A DNA stretch of 64,000 bases from Streptomyces niger (GTDB taxonomy: Bacteria > Actinomycetota > Actinomycetes > Streptomycetales > Streptomycetaceae), in the NCBI RefSeq assembly GCF_000718305.1, contig NZ_JOFQ01000010.1:124001-188000 (forward strand), read 5' to 3'. Shown here one piece after another: positions 1 through 7,542 of this stretch (its first letter is position 1; every line of letters starts with the position of its first letter). The notes under the pieces were generated by a model. It was not told the DNA's origin, did not search any database, and saw nothing but the letters and a program-made list of their open reading frames with translations. Position numbers and translations under genes: made by a program.

Positions 1-804
1 CGGACCATCGTGGAGATGGTCAACATGACCCGGCTGGACTGTGTGCTCGGTTCGGCCGCCGGGATGCGCGCCGGGCTGCGGCAGGCGCTGCACCACACCG
101 CGCACCGGCGCGCCTTCGGCCGAGAGCTGGCGGACCAGCCGCTGATGCGCGCGGTGCTGGCGGACCTCGCGATCGAGTCGGAGGCGGCGACCACGCTGGG
201 CATGCGACTGGCTGCCGCGGTGGACCGGTCGCAGGCCGGCGACGCCACCGAGGGCGCGCTGCGCCGCCTCGCGCTGGCCGCCGGCAAATACTGGGTCTGC
301 AAGCGGGGCGCGACGCACGCGGCGGAGGCGCTGGAGTGCCTGGGCGGCAACGGCTATGTCGAGGAGTCGGGGATGCCCCGGCTCTACCGGGAGGCCCCGC
401 TGCTCTCCATCTGGGAGGGCTCGGGCAACGTCGCGGCGCTGGACGTGCTGCGCGCGCTGGCCAAGGAACCGGCGGCGCTGGACGCGTACTTCGCCGAGGT
501 GGCGGAGGCGGCGGGCGCGGACGCCCGGCTGGACGCCGCGGTGGCGGATCTGAAGGCGATGCTGCCGGAGCTCGCCGACCCGGAGCGGGCGCAGCTGATG
601 GCCCGTACGCTCGCGGAGCGGCTGACGCTGATCCTGCAGGGCGCGCTGCTCGTGCGGTACAGCGACCCCGCGGTCGCGGACGCCTTCTGCGCCACCCGGC
701 TGGCCGGCGCGTGGGGCAACGCCTTCGGCACCCTGCCGGCCGGCGTGGACCTGGGCGCGATCCTGGCCCGTACGCGCATCAAGTCGCCCGCGGACGCGGG
801 CTGA
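1..804 (+). CDS. Acyl-CoA dehydrogenase, AidB-like, C-terminal part (5' end outside window)
   Basis: The frame is open from the first base, so about 267 C-terminal residues are seen and the N-terminus lies upstream of the window. Conserved C-terminal acyl-CoA dehydrogenase features are an RRAFG-type helix (HRRAFGREL), the ECLGGNGYVEES flavin/substrate loop, and the LSIWEGSGNVAALDVLRAL segment typical of the AidB/isovaleryl-CoA dehydrogenase branch. It should be a cytosolic FAD enzyme making an alpha,beta double bond in an acyl-CoA. Its stop overlaps the ATG of the enoyl-CoA hydratase (TGATG at 802-806), so the two are probably translationally coupled as consecutive beta-oxidation steps. The substrate cannot be told from the sequence. 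Confidence 0.9.
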   Translation, partial: RTIVEMVNMTRLDCVLGSAAGMRAGLRQALHHTAHRRAFGRELADQPLMRAVLADLAIESEAATTLGMRLAAAVDRSQAGDATEGALRRLALAAGKYWVCKRGATHAAEALECLGGNGYVEESGMPRLYREAPLLSIWEGSGNVAALDVLRALAKEPAALDAYFAEVAEAAGADARLDAAVADLKAMLPELADPERAQLMARTLAERLTLILQGALLVRYSDPAVADAFCATRLAGAWGNAFGTLPAGVDLGAILARTRIKSPADAG

Positions 805-1568
805 TGAGCGCGGTACGCGTCGAGCGGCAGGGCCCGGTCAGCACGGTCGTGCTGTCCCGGCCGGCGGCCCGGAACGCGGTCGACGGCGCGACCGCACAGC
901 AACTCGCCGATGCTTTCCGGCGGTTCGAGCGGGACGACGAGGCCGCGGTGGCGGTGCTGTGGGGTGAGGGCGGCACGTTCTGCGCGGGCGCCGACCTGAA
1001 GGCGATCGGCACGCCGCGCGGCAACCGGGTGGCGCCGGACGGCGACGGGCCGATGGGACCGACCCGGCTGCGACTGTCCAAGCCGGTGATCGCGGCGGTC
1101 AGCGGCTACGCGGTGGCGGGCGGCCTGGAGCTGGCGCTCTGGTGCGACCTGCGGGTGGCCGAGGAGGACGCGGTCTTCGGGGTCTACTGCCGCCGCTGGG
1201 GCGTGCCGCTGATCGACGGCGGCACGGTCCGATTGCCGCGGCTGATCGGCGAGAGCCGGGCGATGGACATGATCCTCACCGGCCGCCCGGTGCCGGCCGC
1301 CGAGGCGCTGGACATGGGGCTGGCCAACCGGGTGGTGCCGAAGGGGCGGGCCCGGGCCGAGGCGGAGGCGTTGGCCGCGGAGATCGCCCGCTTCCCGCAG
1401 GGGTGTCTGCGGGGCGATCGGGCGTCGGTGCGCGCGCAGGCCGGGCTCCCGGAAGAGGAGGCGATGGCCGTCGAGCTCCGTCACGGGCAGGAGTCGCTGA
1501 CGCAGGCCGCGGCGGGCGCCGCGCGCTTCGCCGCGGGCGCGGGGCGGCACGGAGCGAAGGAGGCCTGA
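804..1568 (+). CDS. Enoyl-CoA hydratase/isomerase (crotonase family)
   Basis: A 254-residue crotonase-fold protein starting at the ATG that overlaps the preceding stop. The first oxyanion-hole segment is CAGADLKAIG (about residues 55-64) and the second is GYAVAGGLELALWCDLRVA. The later WGVPLIDGGTVRLPRLIG segment places an acidic residue where hydratases carry the second catalytic acid, and GRPVPAAEALDMGLANRVVP closes the core. Length is normal for single-domain hydratases. It is coupled to the acyl-CoA dehydrogenase and would hydrate the enoyl-CoA that enzyme produces. Whether it acts as hydratase, isomerase or another crotonase-fold enzyme is inference. Confidence 0.92.
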   Translation: MSAVRVERQGPVSTVVLSRPAARNAVDGATAQQLADAFRRFERDDEAAVAVLWGEGGTFCAGADLKAIGTPRGNRVAPDGDGPMGPTRLRLSKPVIAAVSGYAVAGGLELALWCDLRVAEEDAVFGVYCRRWGVPLIDGGTVRLPRLIGESRAMDMILTGRPVPAAEALDMGLANRVVPKGRARAEAEALAAEIARFPQGCLRGDRASVRAQAGLPEEEAMAVELRHGQESLTQAAAGAARFAAGAGRHGAKEA

Positions 1569-1601
1569 GCCGCCCCTCGGGGCGTGCGACACCACCCCCG
1601 A

Positions 1602-1661
1602 CTTGAACGCGTTCAAGACAGCGCGTACGGTCTGCCGTACACGCTGTTTGAACACGTTCAA
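1602..1661. promoter_or_regulatory. Nested double operator with embedded promoter-like hexamers upstream of YndJ
   Basis: A perfect 16-bp palindrome (CTTGAACGCGTTCAAG, 1602-1617) is followed by an inverted repeat with 13-bp arms and one mismatch around TCTG (1618-1647), then a second copy of the outer element, TTGAAC-AC-GTTCAA (1648-1661). The whole block is therefore an approximate palindrome centred on 1631-1634. TTGAAC (1603-1608) and TACGGT (1626-1631) sit 17 bp apart and could be -35 and -10 hexamers reading towards YndJ. A repressor dimer on each TTGAACNNGTTCAA site is the simplest reading. No TetR or MarR gene is adjacent in the window. Confidence 0.6.
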
Positions 1662-1678
1662 CAGCAGGAGGGGGAAGC

Positions 1679-2518
1679 ATGGACGTGCTCGTTCGCCTCA
1701 TTGCCGCGCTGGGCATGCTCGCGGTGCTGCCGATGGGGCTCGCATTGGTCGACGAGCCCGGCGCGGCGCGGCTGCGGAGGATCTGGTGGCTGCCCGCTAC
1801 GCTCGGCGCGGTGAGCCCGTGGCTGCCGCGCGGCCCCGCCGCCACCGCACTCGCCGCCTGCTACGCCGCGGCCACGCTCGCCCTCGCCCTGCTCGCACCC
1901 CGGCGCCTGCTGCGCACCCGGTCGTTCGCGCCGCGCGAGATCGCCGTACTGACCGCGCTGGCCACGCCGGCCGTCGCCGGCCTGGCGCTGACCGCCGAGC
2001 GACACGGCACCACACTGTTCGGCTTCTCCCTGCGCATGCTGTCGCTGACCGTGCCGCACTTCCACTTCGCGGGGTTCGCCGCCGCGCTGGTGGCGGGGCT
2101 GGCCTGCCGGGCCACCGACACCCCGGCCGCCCGGTGCGCCGCGCTCGGCGTCCCGGCCGGCACGCTGCTGGTACTGGCCGGGTACTTCACCGGCGAGTGG
2201 GTGGAGTTCGCGGGCGCCGCGGTGCTCACCTGTGGGATGTGGCTGGTCGGCCTGGTCACCCTGCGCGGCGCGCGCACCGCCGACCGCACGACCCGCACCC
2301 TGCTCGCCGTATCGGCGGCGACGCTCGTGGCGACCATGCTGCTGGCGCTGAGCTGGGCGCTGGGCGAGGCGAGCGGCCTGCCCCACCCGACCCTGACCTG
2401 GATGGCGGCGACCCACGGCGTGGGCAACGCGCTGGGCTTCGCCCTGTGCGCCCTGCTCGCCGCGCGCCGCCTGCAGCACTCCGTCCGCCCCACCACCCGC
2501 ACCGAGGAGCGTTCATGA
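1679..2518 (+). CDS. YndJ-like multi-pass membrane protein
   Basis: A 279-residue, very hydrophobic protein with roughly eight membrane segments. Two polar signatures lie inside membrane segments, as in the YndJ family: TVPHFHFAGFAAAL (about residues 120-133) and MAATHGVGNALGFALC near the C-terminus. The start is supported by AGGAGGGGGAAGC just before the ATG. The ATGA overlap with the following DUF1990 gene at 2515-2518 indicates one operon. The biochemical role of the family is unknown to me. Regulation is probably through the nested palindromes immediately upstream. Confidence 0.8.
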   Translation: MDVLVRLIAALGMLAVLPMGLALVDEPGAARLRRIWWLPATLGAVSPWLPRGPAATALAACYAAATLALALLAPRRLLRTRSFAPREIAVLTALATPAVAGLALTAERHGTTLFGFSLRMLSLTVPHFHFAGFAAALVAGLACRATDTPAARCAALGVPAGTLLVLAGYFTGEWVEFAGAAVLTCGMWLVGLVTLRGARTADRTTRTLLAVSAATLVATMLLALSWALGEASGLPHPTLTWMAATHGVGNALGFALCALLAARRLQHSVRPTTRTEERS

Positions 2519-3048
2519 CCGCCGGACTCAGCTACCCCGAACACGGCGCCACCCAGCACGGCCCGCTGCCCGCCGGCTACCACCACCTGCGGGTCGAGGT
2601 CCCCGTCGGCCACGGCCGGGCGGTGCTGGAGAGGGCGGGCGAGGCGATCACGACGTTCCGGATGCACCGGGCGGCGGGCGTGCGCGTCCGGGCGGGCGCG
2701 GCGAGCGCCGAGCCCGGCGTCCCGGTGGAGGTCGGGCTCGGCGTCGGCCCGCTGCGCGTCACCGCGCCCTGCCGGGTGGTGTGGAGCACGTACGACAGCG
2801 ACCGCATCGGCTTCGCGTACGGGACGCTCGCCGGGCACCCCGAGCGGGGCGAGGAGTCCTTCCTCGCGGAGCTGCGCGCCGACGGCTCGGTATGGTTCGC
2901 CGTCACCGCCTTCAGCCGGCCGGCGCGGTGGTACACGCGGCTCGCCGGGCCGGTGGTGCCGGTCTTGCAGCGGGCCTACGCGCGGCACTGCGGACGCACG
3001 CTGCGGCGGCTCGCCGCCGGACCCGGTACATCCACTCCATGTTCATGA
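2515..3048 (+). CDS. DUF1990 family protein
   Basis: A 177-residue protein starting at the ATG that overlaps the YndJ stop. It shows DUF1990 (UPF0548) features: an N-terminal GYHHLRVEVPVGHGRAVLERAGEAI stretch, a central beta-rich part with WSTYDSDRIGFAYGTLAGHPERGEESF, and a C-terminal FSRPARWYTRLAGPVVPVLQRAYARHCGRTL helix. The last is the best-conserved part of the family. It is predicted soluble and its function is not established. Pairing with a YndJ gene points to a shared membrane-associated role, which is inference. Confidence 0.85.
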   Translation: MTAGLSYPEHGATQHGPLPAGYHHLRVEVPVGHGRAVLERAGEAITTFRMHRAAGVRVRAGAASAEPGVPVEVGLGVGPLRVTAPCRVVWSTYDSDRIGFAYGTLAGHPERGEESFLAELRADGSVWFAVTAFSRPARWYTRLAGPVVPVLQRAYARHCGRTLRRLAAGPGTSTPCS

Positions 3049-3061
3049 CATCTTCACCAAC

Positions 3062-3075
3062 TGACCAGTAGGTCA
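3062..3075. promoter_or_regulatory. Small inverted repeat upstream of the phosphatase gene
   Basis: TGACC-AGTA-GGTCA is a perfect 5-bp-arm inverted repeat in the 43-bp gap after the DUF1990 stop. It is a possible operator for the following gene. It is short enough to be chance, and no regulator is assigned. Confidence 0.25.
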
Positions 3076-3091
3076 TGAGACAACTCACGGC

Positions 3092-4318
3092 ATGTGTGAG
3101 CTGATTCCGCCGCAGGCGGACATGACCGAGGACCGGTGGCTGCGGAACGGCACCGTCCCCGGCGGGGACCTGACCAGCCCCGCCGACACCCGACCCGCTC
3201 CCCTGCTGAACCGCCGCACGCTCCTCGGCGGTGCCGTCGCCGGCGCCACGCTGGCCGTCCTGCCGTACGGGGCCGCCGGCCCCGCGGCGGCGCGGGACCG
3301 GGCGGCGGACGGGAAGTTCCCGCTCCCCGCCGCGCCCAACGGCAACGGGGAGTTCGCCGTGCTGGTGACCGGCGATGCCGGGACCGGCGAGGAAGGCCAG
3401 TACGCGGTGGCCGCGGCAGCGCGCGACCTGATGCGCACCGAGCAGATCGGGCTCGCCGTCGGGCTGGGCGACAACATCTACGAGAACGGGCCCGAGTCGG
3501 CCCACGACTCCGAGTTCCAGGACAAGTTCGAGAAGCCCAACGCCGGCATGGACGTGCCGTGGCTGATGGTCCTGGGCAACCACGACTGCTCGGGGCTGAT
3601 ACCCGGCAGCGGCGGCGACCCCTCGCGCGGCGACCGGGAGGTGGCCTACGCGACGACGTCGAAGCGGTGGTACATGCCGGGCCGCTACTACAGCGTGGCG
3701 CTGCCGGCCGGCTCCGGTGCGGACGGCGACCCGCTCGTGGAGTTCTTCGCCCTGGACACCACCCCCGTCTCCTCCTACGTCGTCCAGACCGACCCGTACT
3801 TCCACTGGGACGGGCCGTACATGCGCGCGCAGCGGACCTGGCTGGAGGGCGCGCTGCAGGCCTCGCGGGCGCGCTGGAAGATCGTGCTCGGCCACCACCC
3901 GTACCTCAACAACGGCGAGCACGGCAGCGCCGGTTCCTACGACGGCTTCACCATCGGGCACTACACCAGCGGCATCCACCTCAAGGAGCTGTACGAGGAG
4001 GTGGTGTGCGGCCGCGCCGACCTGATCCTGTCGGGCCACGACCACACGCTGCAGATCCTGGAGCCCTCGGCGCGCACCGGCGGCACCCGTCAGGTCGTCT
4101 GCGGCGCCGCGTCCAAGACGGGCGACGGCAAGGCGCACTTCGACCTGCCGGCGGCCTGGCAGGACTTCGCCAGCCACGGCTTCATGGTGCTGAAGGTCTC
4201 GCCGAAGGGCCTGTCCATCGACGCGTACACGGTGGACGTGGCGACCCGCACGGCGAAGCTCGCGCACTGCACGCGGACCGGCACGCCGGTGAACGCGCCG
4301 GCCGCCGCGGGGAGCTGA
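3092..4318 (+). CDS. Tat-exported metallophosphoesterase (acid phosphatase-like)
   Basis: A 408-residue calcineurin-type phosphoesterase. A twin-arginine signal (LLNRRTLLGGAVAGATLAVL, about residues 38-57) is followed by an alanine-rich cleavage region, so it is exported folded. Metal-binding motifs appear in order: VTGDAGTGEEG, GLGDNIYENG, LGNHDCSG, GHHPYLNNGEHG and SGHDHTLQI, i.e. the GD-GDN-GNHD-GHH-GHDH pattern of tartrate-resistant/purple acid phosphatases. The start is uncertain: ATG 3092 has no clear ribosome site, and the in-frame ATG at 3122 has GGCGGA close by. Its stop and that of the convergent stress-protein gene lie inside one 12-bp palindrome (4316-4327). Confidence 0.9.
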   Translation: MCELIPPQADMTEDRWLRNGTVPGGDLTSPADTRPAPLLNRRTLLGGAVAGATLAVLPYGAAGPAAARDRAADGKFPLPAAPNGNGEFAVLVTGDAGTGEEGQYAVAAAARDLMRTEQIGLAVGLGDNIYENGPESAHDSEFQDKFEKPNAGMDVPWLMVLGNHDCSGLIPGSGGDPSRGDREVAYATTSKRWYMPGRYYSVALPAGSGADGDPLVEFFALDTTPVSSYVVQTDPYFHWDGPYMRAQRTWLEGALQASRARWKIVLGHHPYLNNGEHGSAGSYDGFTIGHYTSGIHLKELYEEVVCGRADLILSGHDHTLQILEPSARTGGTRQVVCGAASKTGDGKAHFDLPAAWQDFASHGFMVLKVSPKGLSIDAYTVDVATRTAKLAHCTRTGTPVNAPAAAGS

Positions 4319-4324
4319 GCCGGC

Positions 4325-5212
4325 TCACCGCACGGGGATGACCGCCGTCGGGCAGTGCCCGTGCAGCAGGACCGCGTTGGCGACCGAGCCCATCAGGCCG
4401 CCCTCGCGCAGCCGGCGACGGTGCCGGCCGACCACCACCAGGTCGGCGGCGCGGGACGCGGCGACCAGCCGGCCCGCCACGTCGCCCGGCGCGACGACCT
4501 GGTCGACGGTCACCCCGGGGTAGTGGCGCTCGATGAAGGGGCGCAGCCGCTCGTCCTGCCGGGCTGCGGCGTGCGCCGCCAGTTCGGCGTCGGTGCGGTG
4601 CCCCGGCGGCAGGCTCTCGGGGTCGATGAGCAGCGGGTACGGGCTCGGGTACGCGGTGACCACCCGCAGCTCGGCGGCCCGGCGCTCGGCCACGGCGAAG
4701 GCGTGGTCCACCGCCTCGTCGGAGGTCTCCTCGGGGTGCAGGCCGAGCACCACCCGGCCCTGCACCCCGGCCCCCGGATCGACGCGCCGCTCGTCCGGCA
4801 CGACCACGACCGGGCAGGCGGCCCGCATGGCGGCGGCCCGGCCCGCCGAGCCGAGCAGCAGGCTGGTGAAGCCGCCGCGGCCGCGCGAGCCGAGGACCAG
4901 CAGCCGGGCCTGGGCGCTCAGCCGGATCAGCGTCGAGGTGGACGCGCCGTGCGCGGAGAGGTACCGGGTCTCCGGGACGTCGGCGCGGCCGGCGAAGCGC
5001 TCCTGGACCTCGCGCAGCACGGGGTCGGCGGGGTCGGGGGTCGGGTGCGGCTTGGCGTCGCCCAGTGCGCGCGGCATGGGGGTGATGGGCCAGACGTGCA
5101 CCACGTGCAGCCGGGCCCCGGTGAGCCGGGCCGCTTCGGCTGCCCAGTCCAGCGCCCGCAGGCTGTTCGGCGAGCCGTCGACACCGGCGATGACGGGAAG
5201 GGTGCTGTTCAC
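4325..5212 (-). CDS. Universal stress protein with two Usp domains
   Basis: A 295-residue tandem UspA protein. Domain 1 (about 1-145) opens with VIAGVDGSPNSLRALDWAA and ends with the nucleotide-binding loop LVLGSRGRGGFTSLLLGS. Domain 2 (about 155-295) ends with VVVGRHRRRLREGGLMGSVANAVL and CPTAVIPVR. The first loop keeps the G-2x-G-9x-G(S) ATP motif; the second is degenerate (GRHRRR), so only one site may bind ATP. The start is a GTG preceded by GAGGAGACC. Such proteins are cytosolic and induced by dormancy or redox stress in actinomycetes. Confidence 0.93.
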   Translation of the reverse strand: MNSTLPVIAGVDGSPNSLRALDWAAEAARLTGARLHVVHVWPITPMPRALGDAKPHPTPDPADPVLREVQERFAGRADVPETRYLSAHGASTSTLIRLSAQARLLVLGSRGRGGFTSLLLGSAGRAAAMRAACPVVVVPDERRVDPGAGVQGRVVLGLHPEETSDEAVDHAFAVAERRAAELRVVTAYPSPYPLLIDPESLPPGHRTDAELAAHAAARQDERLRPFIERHYPGVTVDQVVAPGDVAGRLVAASRAADLVVVGRHRRRLREGGLMGSVANAVLLHGHCPTAVIPVR

Positions 5213-5353
5213 GGTCTCCTCGATCCGACGGTACGGGCACCGCGTCTCCGGTGCCCCGATGTCCTGGGCGCTGTCATGGCCGGTGGGGCGCGGGCCCGAG
5301 GGGTGACGGCGCCCCGCGCGGTCCGGGACACCCCGCCGTCCTCAGTTCCCACC

Positions 5354-5374
5354 CTTACCCGATATGACCGTAAG
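5354..5374. promoter_or_regulatory. CTTAC-N11-GTAAG inverted repeat upstream of the first PP2C phosphatase
   Basis: A 5-bp-arm inverted repeat enclosing CCGATATGACC ends nine bases before the ATG of the phosphatase gene. The position suits an operator or promoter element. The GATATGAC core is the most AT-rich stretch of this intergenic region. Evidence is limited to the symmetry. Confidence 0.25.
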
Positions 5375-5382
5375 ATCCCGGT

Positions 5383-7524
5383 ATGGAGCGGAGCTGGGAC
5401 GGGGCGGCGGAGGCGGCGGACGGGGCGCGGGAACCGCGCCGGTCCCGCCGCAGCCTCCTCGGGCGGCCCGGGCACGAGCGGTCCCGCCGGTCGGGCATCG
5501 CCCTGCCCGACCTGCTGGCGCTCAACCGGATGGGCTCCTTCGACTGGAACCTGGACAGCGGCGCCTTCGACCTGGACCCGGGCGGCCTGGCCGTCTTCGA
5601 CCTGCGCCCGGAGGAGTTCGACGGGACGCGGCTCTCGCTGCTCCCCCGTGTGTCGCAGGAAGAGGGCTACCGGCTGGACGCCGTCGTCGTCCAGGCGATC
5701 CAGCAGGGCCGGCGCTCCTGCGCCGCGTACTTCCGCATCCGCTGCCGGGACGGGACCCCCCGCTGGACGCACGCGCAGGGCCGGATCCTGCGCAACGGCA
5801 GCGGCCGGCCGTACCGGATGGCCGGCATCGTCCGCGAGGCCACCGCCGAGCTGGCCGACTCCGCGCTGCTGAACATCTCCGACGAGGAGCGCGAGCGGCA
5901 GACCCGGCTGGTGCAGTGGACCACCACCGCGCTGTCCCGGGCGCTGTCGGTCGAGGACGTCACCGACGTGCTCACCGCGCCCGGCGGCCCGCTGCGGCTG
6001 GGCGCCGACGCGCTGGTCCTCGGCCTGGTGGAGAACGGCGTCTTCGACGTCATCGCGGCCACCCCGCCCCTGGACTCGGTGCCGGAGCTGCTGCACATGC
6101 CGCTGGACCGGACCCTTCCGCTCTCCGACGCGGCGCTCACCCGGGAGCCGTCCTACGTCACCTCCCACGAAGAGCTCCTGCAGCGCTACCCGCGGCTCCG
6201 CCCGTACGTACGGAACATCAGCATCCGCAGCGCGGCCTTCCTGCCGCTGGTCGCGCAGGACAAGGTGATCGGCGCGCTCGCGCTGATCAACACCGAGGCG
6301 AAGGTCTACACGGCGGAGGACCGCAACCTGGCGCTGGCGCTGGCCGGCGTCATCGCCCAGTCCCTCCAGCGGGCCACCCTCTTCGACCAGGAACGCGAGA
6401 TCGCGACCGGCCTGCAGGCCTCGATGCTGCCGCGCCGGATCCCCGCCATCACCGGCGGCGACGTCGCGGTCCGCTACCACGCGGCCCGCACCGGCCGGGA
6501 CGTCGGCGGCGACTGGTACGACGTCGTACCGCTGCCGCAGGGCCGTACCGGCGTGGTGATCGGCGACGTGCAGGGCCACGACACGCACGCGGCGGCCGTG
6601 ATGGGCCAGCTGCGGATCGCGCTGCGCGCCTTCGCGGGCGAGGGGCATCCGCCGCAGACGGTGCTGGGGCGGGCCTCCCGCTTCCTGGCCGAGCTGGAGA
6701 CCGAACGGTTCGCGACCTGCACGTACATCCAGGCGGACCTCGCCTCGGGGGCGCTGTCCGTGGCGCGGGCCGGGCACCTGGAGCCGCTGCTCGTGGACGC
6801 GGAGCGGCACGTGCACTGGCCGACCGTGTGCGGCGGGCTGCCGCTGGGCCTCGCCACCGTCTTCGGCGAGGACCACTATCCGGAGACCCAGCTGTTCCTG
6901 GAGCCGGGCTCCACGCTGCTGCTGTGCACCGACGGCCTGGTCGAACAGCCGGGCTCGGACATCCTGGCCGGGCTCGACGCGCTGACCGGCGCCGTGCGGG
7001 ACGGCCCCGGCGAGCTGGACGAGCTGGCCGACCACCTCTCGGACCTGCTGTGGGAGCAGCCGGGCTCGCCGGACGACATGGCGCTGTTGCTGCTCCGCCG
7101 GCTGGCCGAGCCGGGCGGCCCGGCAACGCCGCGCATCCGGCTCCGCATCCACCAGGCCGACCCCACCGGCCCGGCCGAGGTCCGCGCCGAGCTGCGGCGG
7201 ATGCTGGACCAGTGGCGGGCCGGTGCGGTGGCGGGCGACGTGGAGCTGGTGGCCACCGAGCTGATCACCAACGCGCTGCGGCACACCGAGAGCGGGGCGC
7301 TGGTCTCGCTGGAGCTGCGTTCCGGCCCGCCGGACCGGGTGCGGCTGGAGGTCGAGGACGGGTCCAGCCACTGGCCGCGGCGGCGCAACCCGGGCGAGAC
7401 CGCGACCACCGGCCGCGGCCTGCTGCTGGTGGAGGCGCTGTCGGACCGGTGGGGCGCGGAGGCCCGGGGCGCGGGCAAGGCGCTGTGGTGCGAGTTCACC
7501 GTGCCCGGCCCCGAAGACTCCTGA
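5383..7524 (+). CDS. PAS-GAF-SpoIIE (PP2C) phosphatase with C-terminal RsbW-like ATPase
   Basis: A 713-residue signalling protein. After a basic N-terminus comes a PAS domain (about 40-150, LALNRMGSFDWNLDSGAF to GRPYRMAGIVREA), a GAF domain (about 175-335), and a SpoIIE/RsbU-type PP2C domain (about 345-570). The PP2C metal motifs are GRDVGGDWYDVV, VIGDVQGHDT and SPDDMALLLL. Last is a HATPase_c2/anti-sigma kinase domain (about 585-713) with VATELITNALRHTESG and TGRGLLLVEALSDRWG. It should dephosphorylate an anti-sigma-antagonist, with the ATPase part able to act as its partner kinase. It is cytosolic, with no membrane segment. A paralogue lies at 11528-13615. Confidence 0.93.
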   Translation: MERSWDGAAEAADGAREPRRSRRSLLGRPGHERSRRSGIALPDLLALNRMGSFDWNLDSGAFDLDPGGLAVFDLRPEEFDGTRLSLLPRVSQEEGYRLDAVVVQAIQQGRRSCAAYFRIRCRDGTPRWTHAQGRILRNGSGRPYRMAGIVREATAELADSALLNISDEERERQTRLVQWTTTALSRALSVEDVTDVLTAPGGPLRLGADALVLGLVENGVFDVIAATPPLDSVPELLHMPLDRTLPLSDAALTREPSYVTSHEELLQRYPRLRPYVRNISIRSAAFLPLVAQDKVIGALALINTEAKVYTAEDRNLALALAGVIAQSLQRATLFDQEREIATGLQASMLPRRIPAITGGDVAVRYHAARTGRDVGGDWYDVVPLPQGRTGVVIGDVQGHDTHAAAVMGQLRIALRAFAGEGHPPQTVLGRASRFLAELETERFATCTYIQADLASGALSVARAGHLEPLLVDAERHVHWPTVCGGLPLGLATVFGEDHYPETQLFLEPGSTLLLCTDGLVEQPGSDILAGLDALTGAVRDGPGELDELADHLSDLLWEQPGSPDDMALLLLRRLAEPGGPATPRIRLRIHQADPTGPAEVRAELRRMLDQWRAGAVAGDVELVATELITNALRHTESGALVSLELRSGPPDRVRLEVEDGSSHWPRRRNPGETATTGRGLLLVEALSDRWGAEARGAGKALWCEFTVPGPEDS

Positions 7525-7542
7525 AGCGGCGGCCACCGGGGA

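Noticed and set aside
384..1661. Long open frame on the minus strand opposite the acyl-CoA dehydrogenase and hydratase genes
   Set aside because: Antisense frames stay open by codon bias in high-GC DNA. The protein is Arg/Pro-rich with no family motif, and the plus-strand genes are clear.
4316..4327. Perfect 12-bp palindrome TGAGCCGGCTCA containing the stop codons of both convergent genes
   Set aside because: Too short, and without a loop, to be a convincing terminator or operator. Two TGA codons facing each other in GC-rich DNA readily make such a palindrome.
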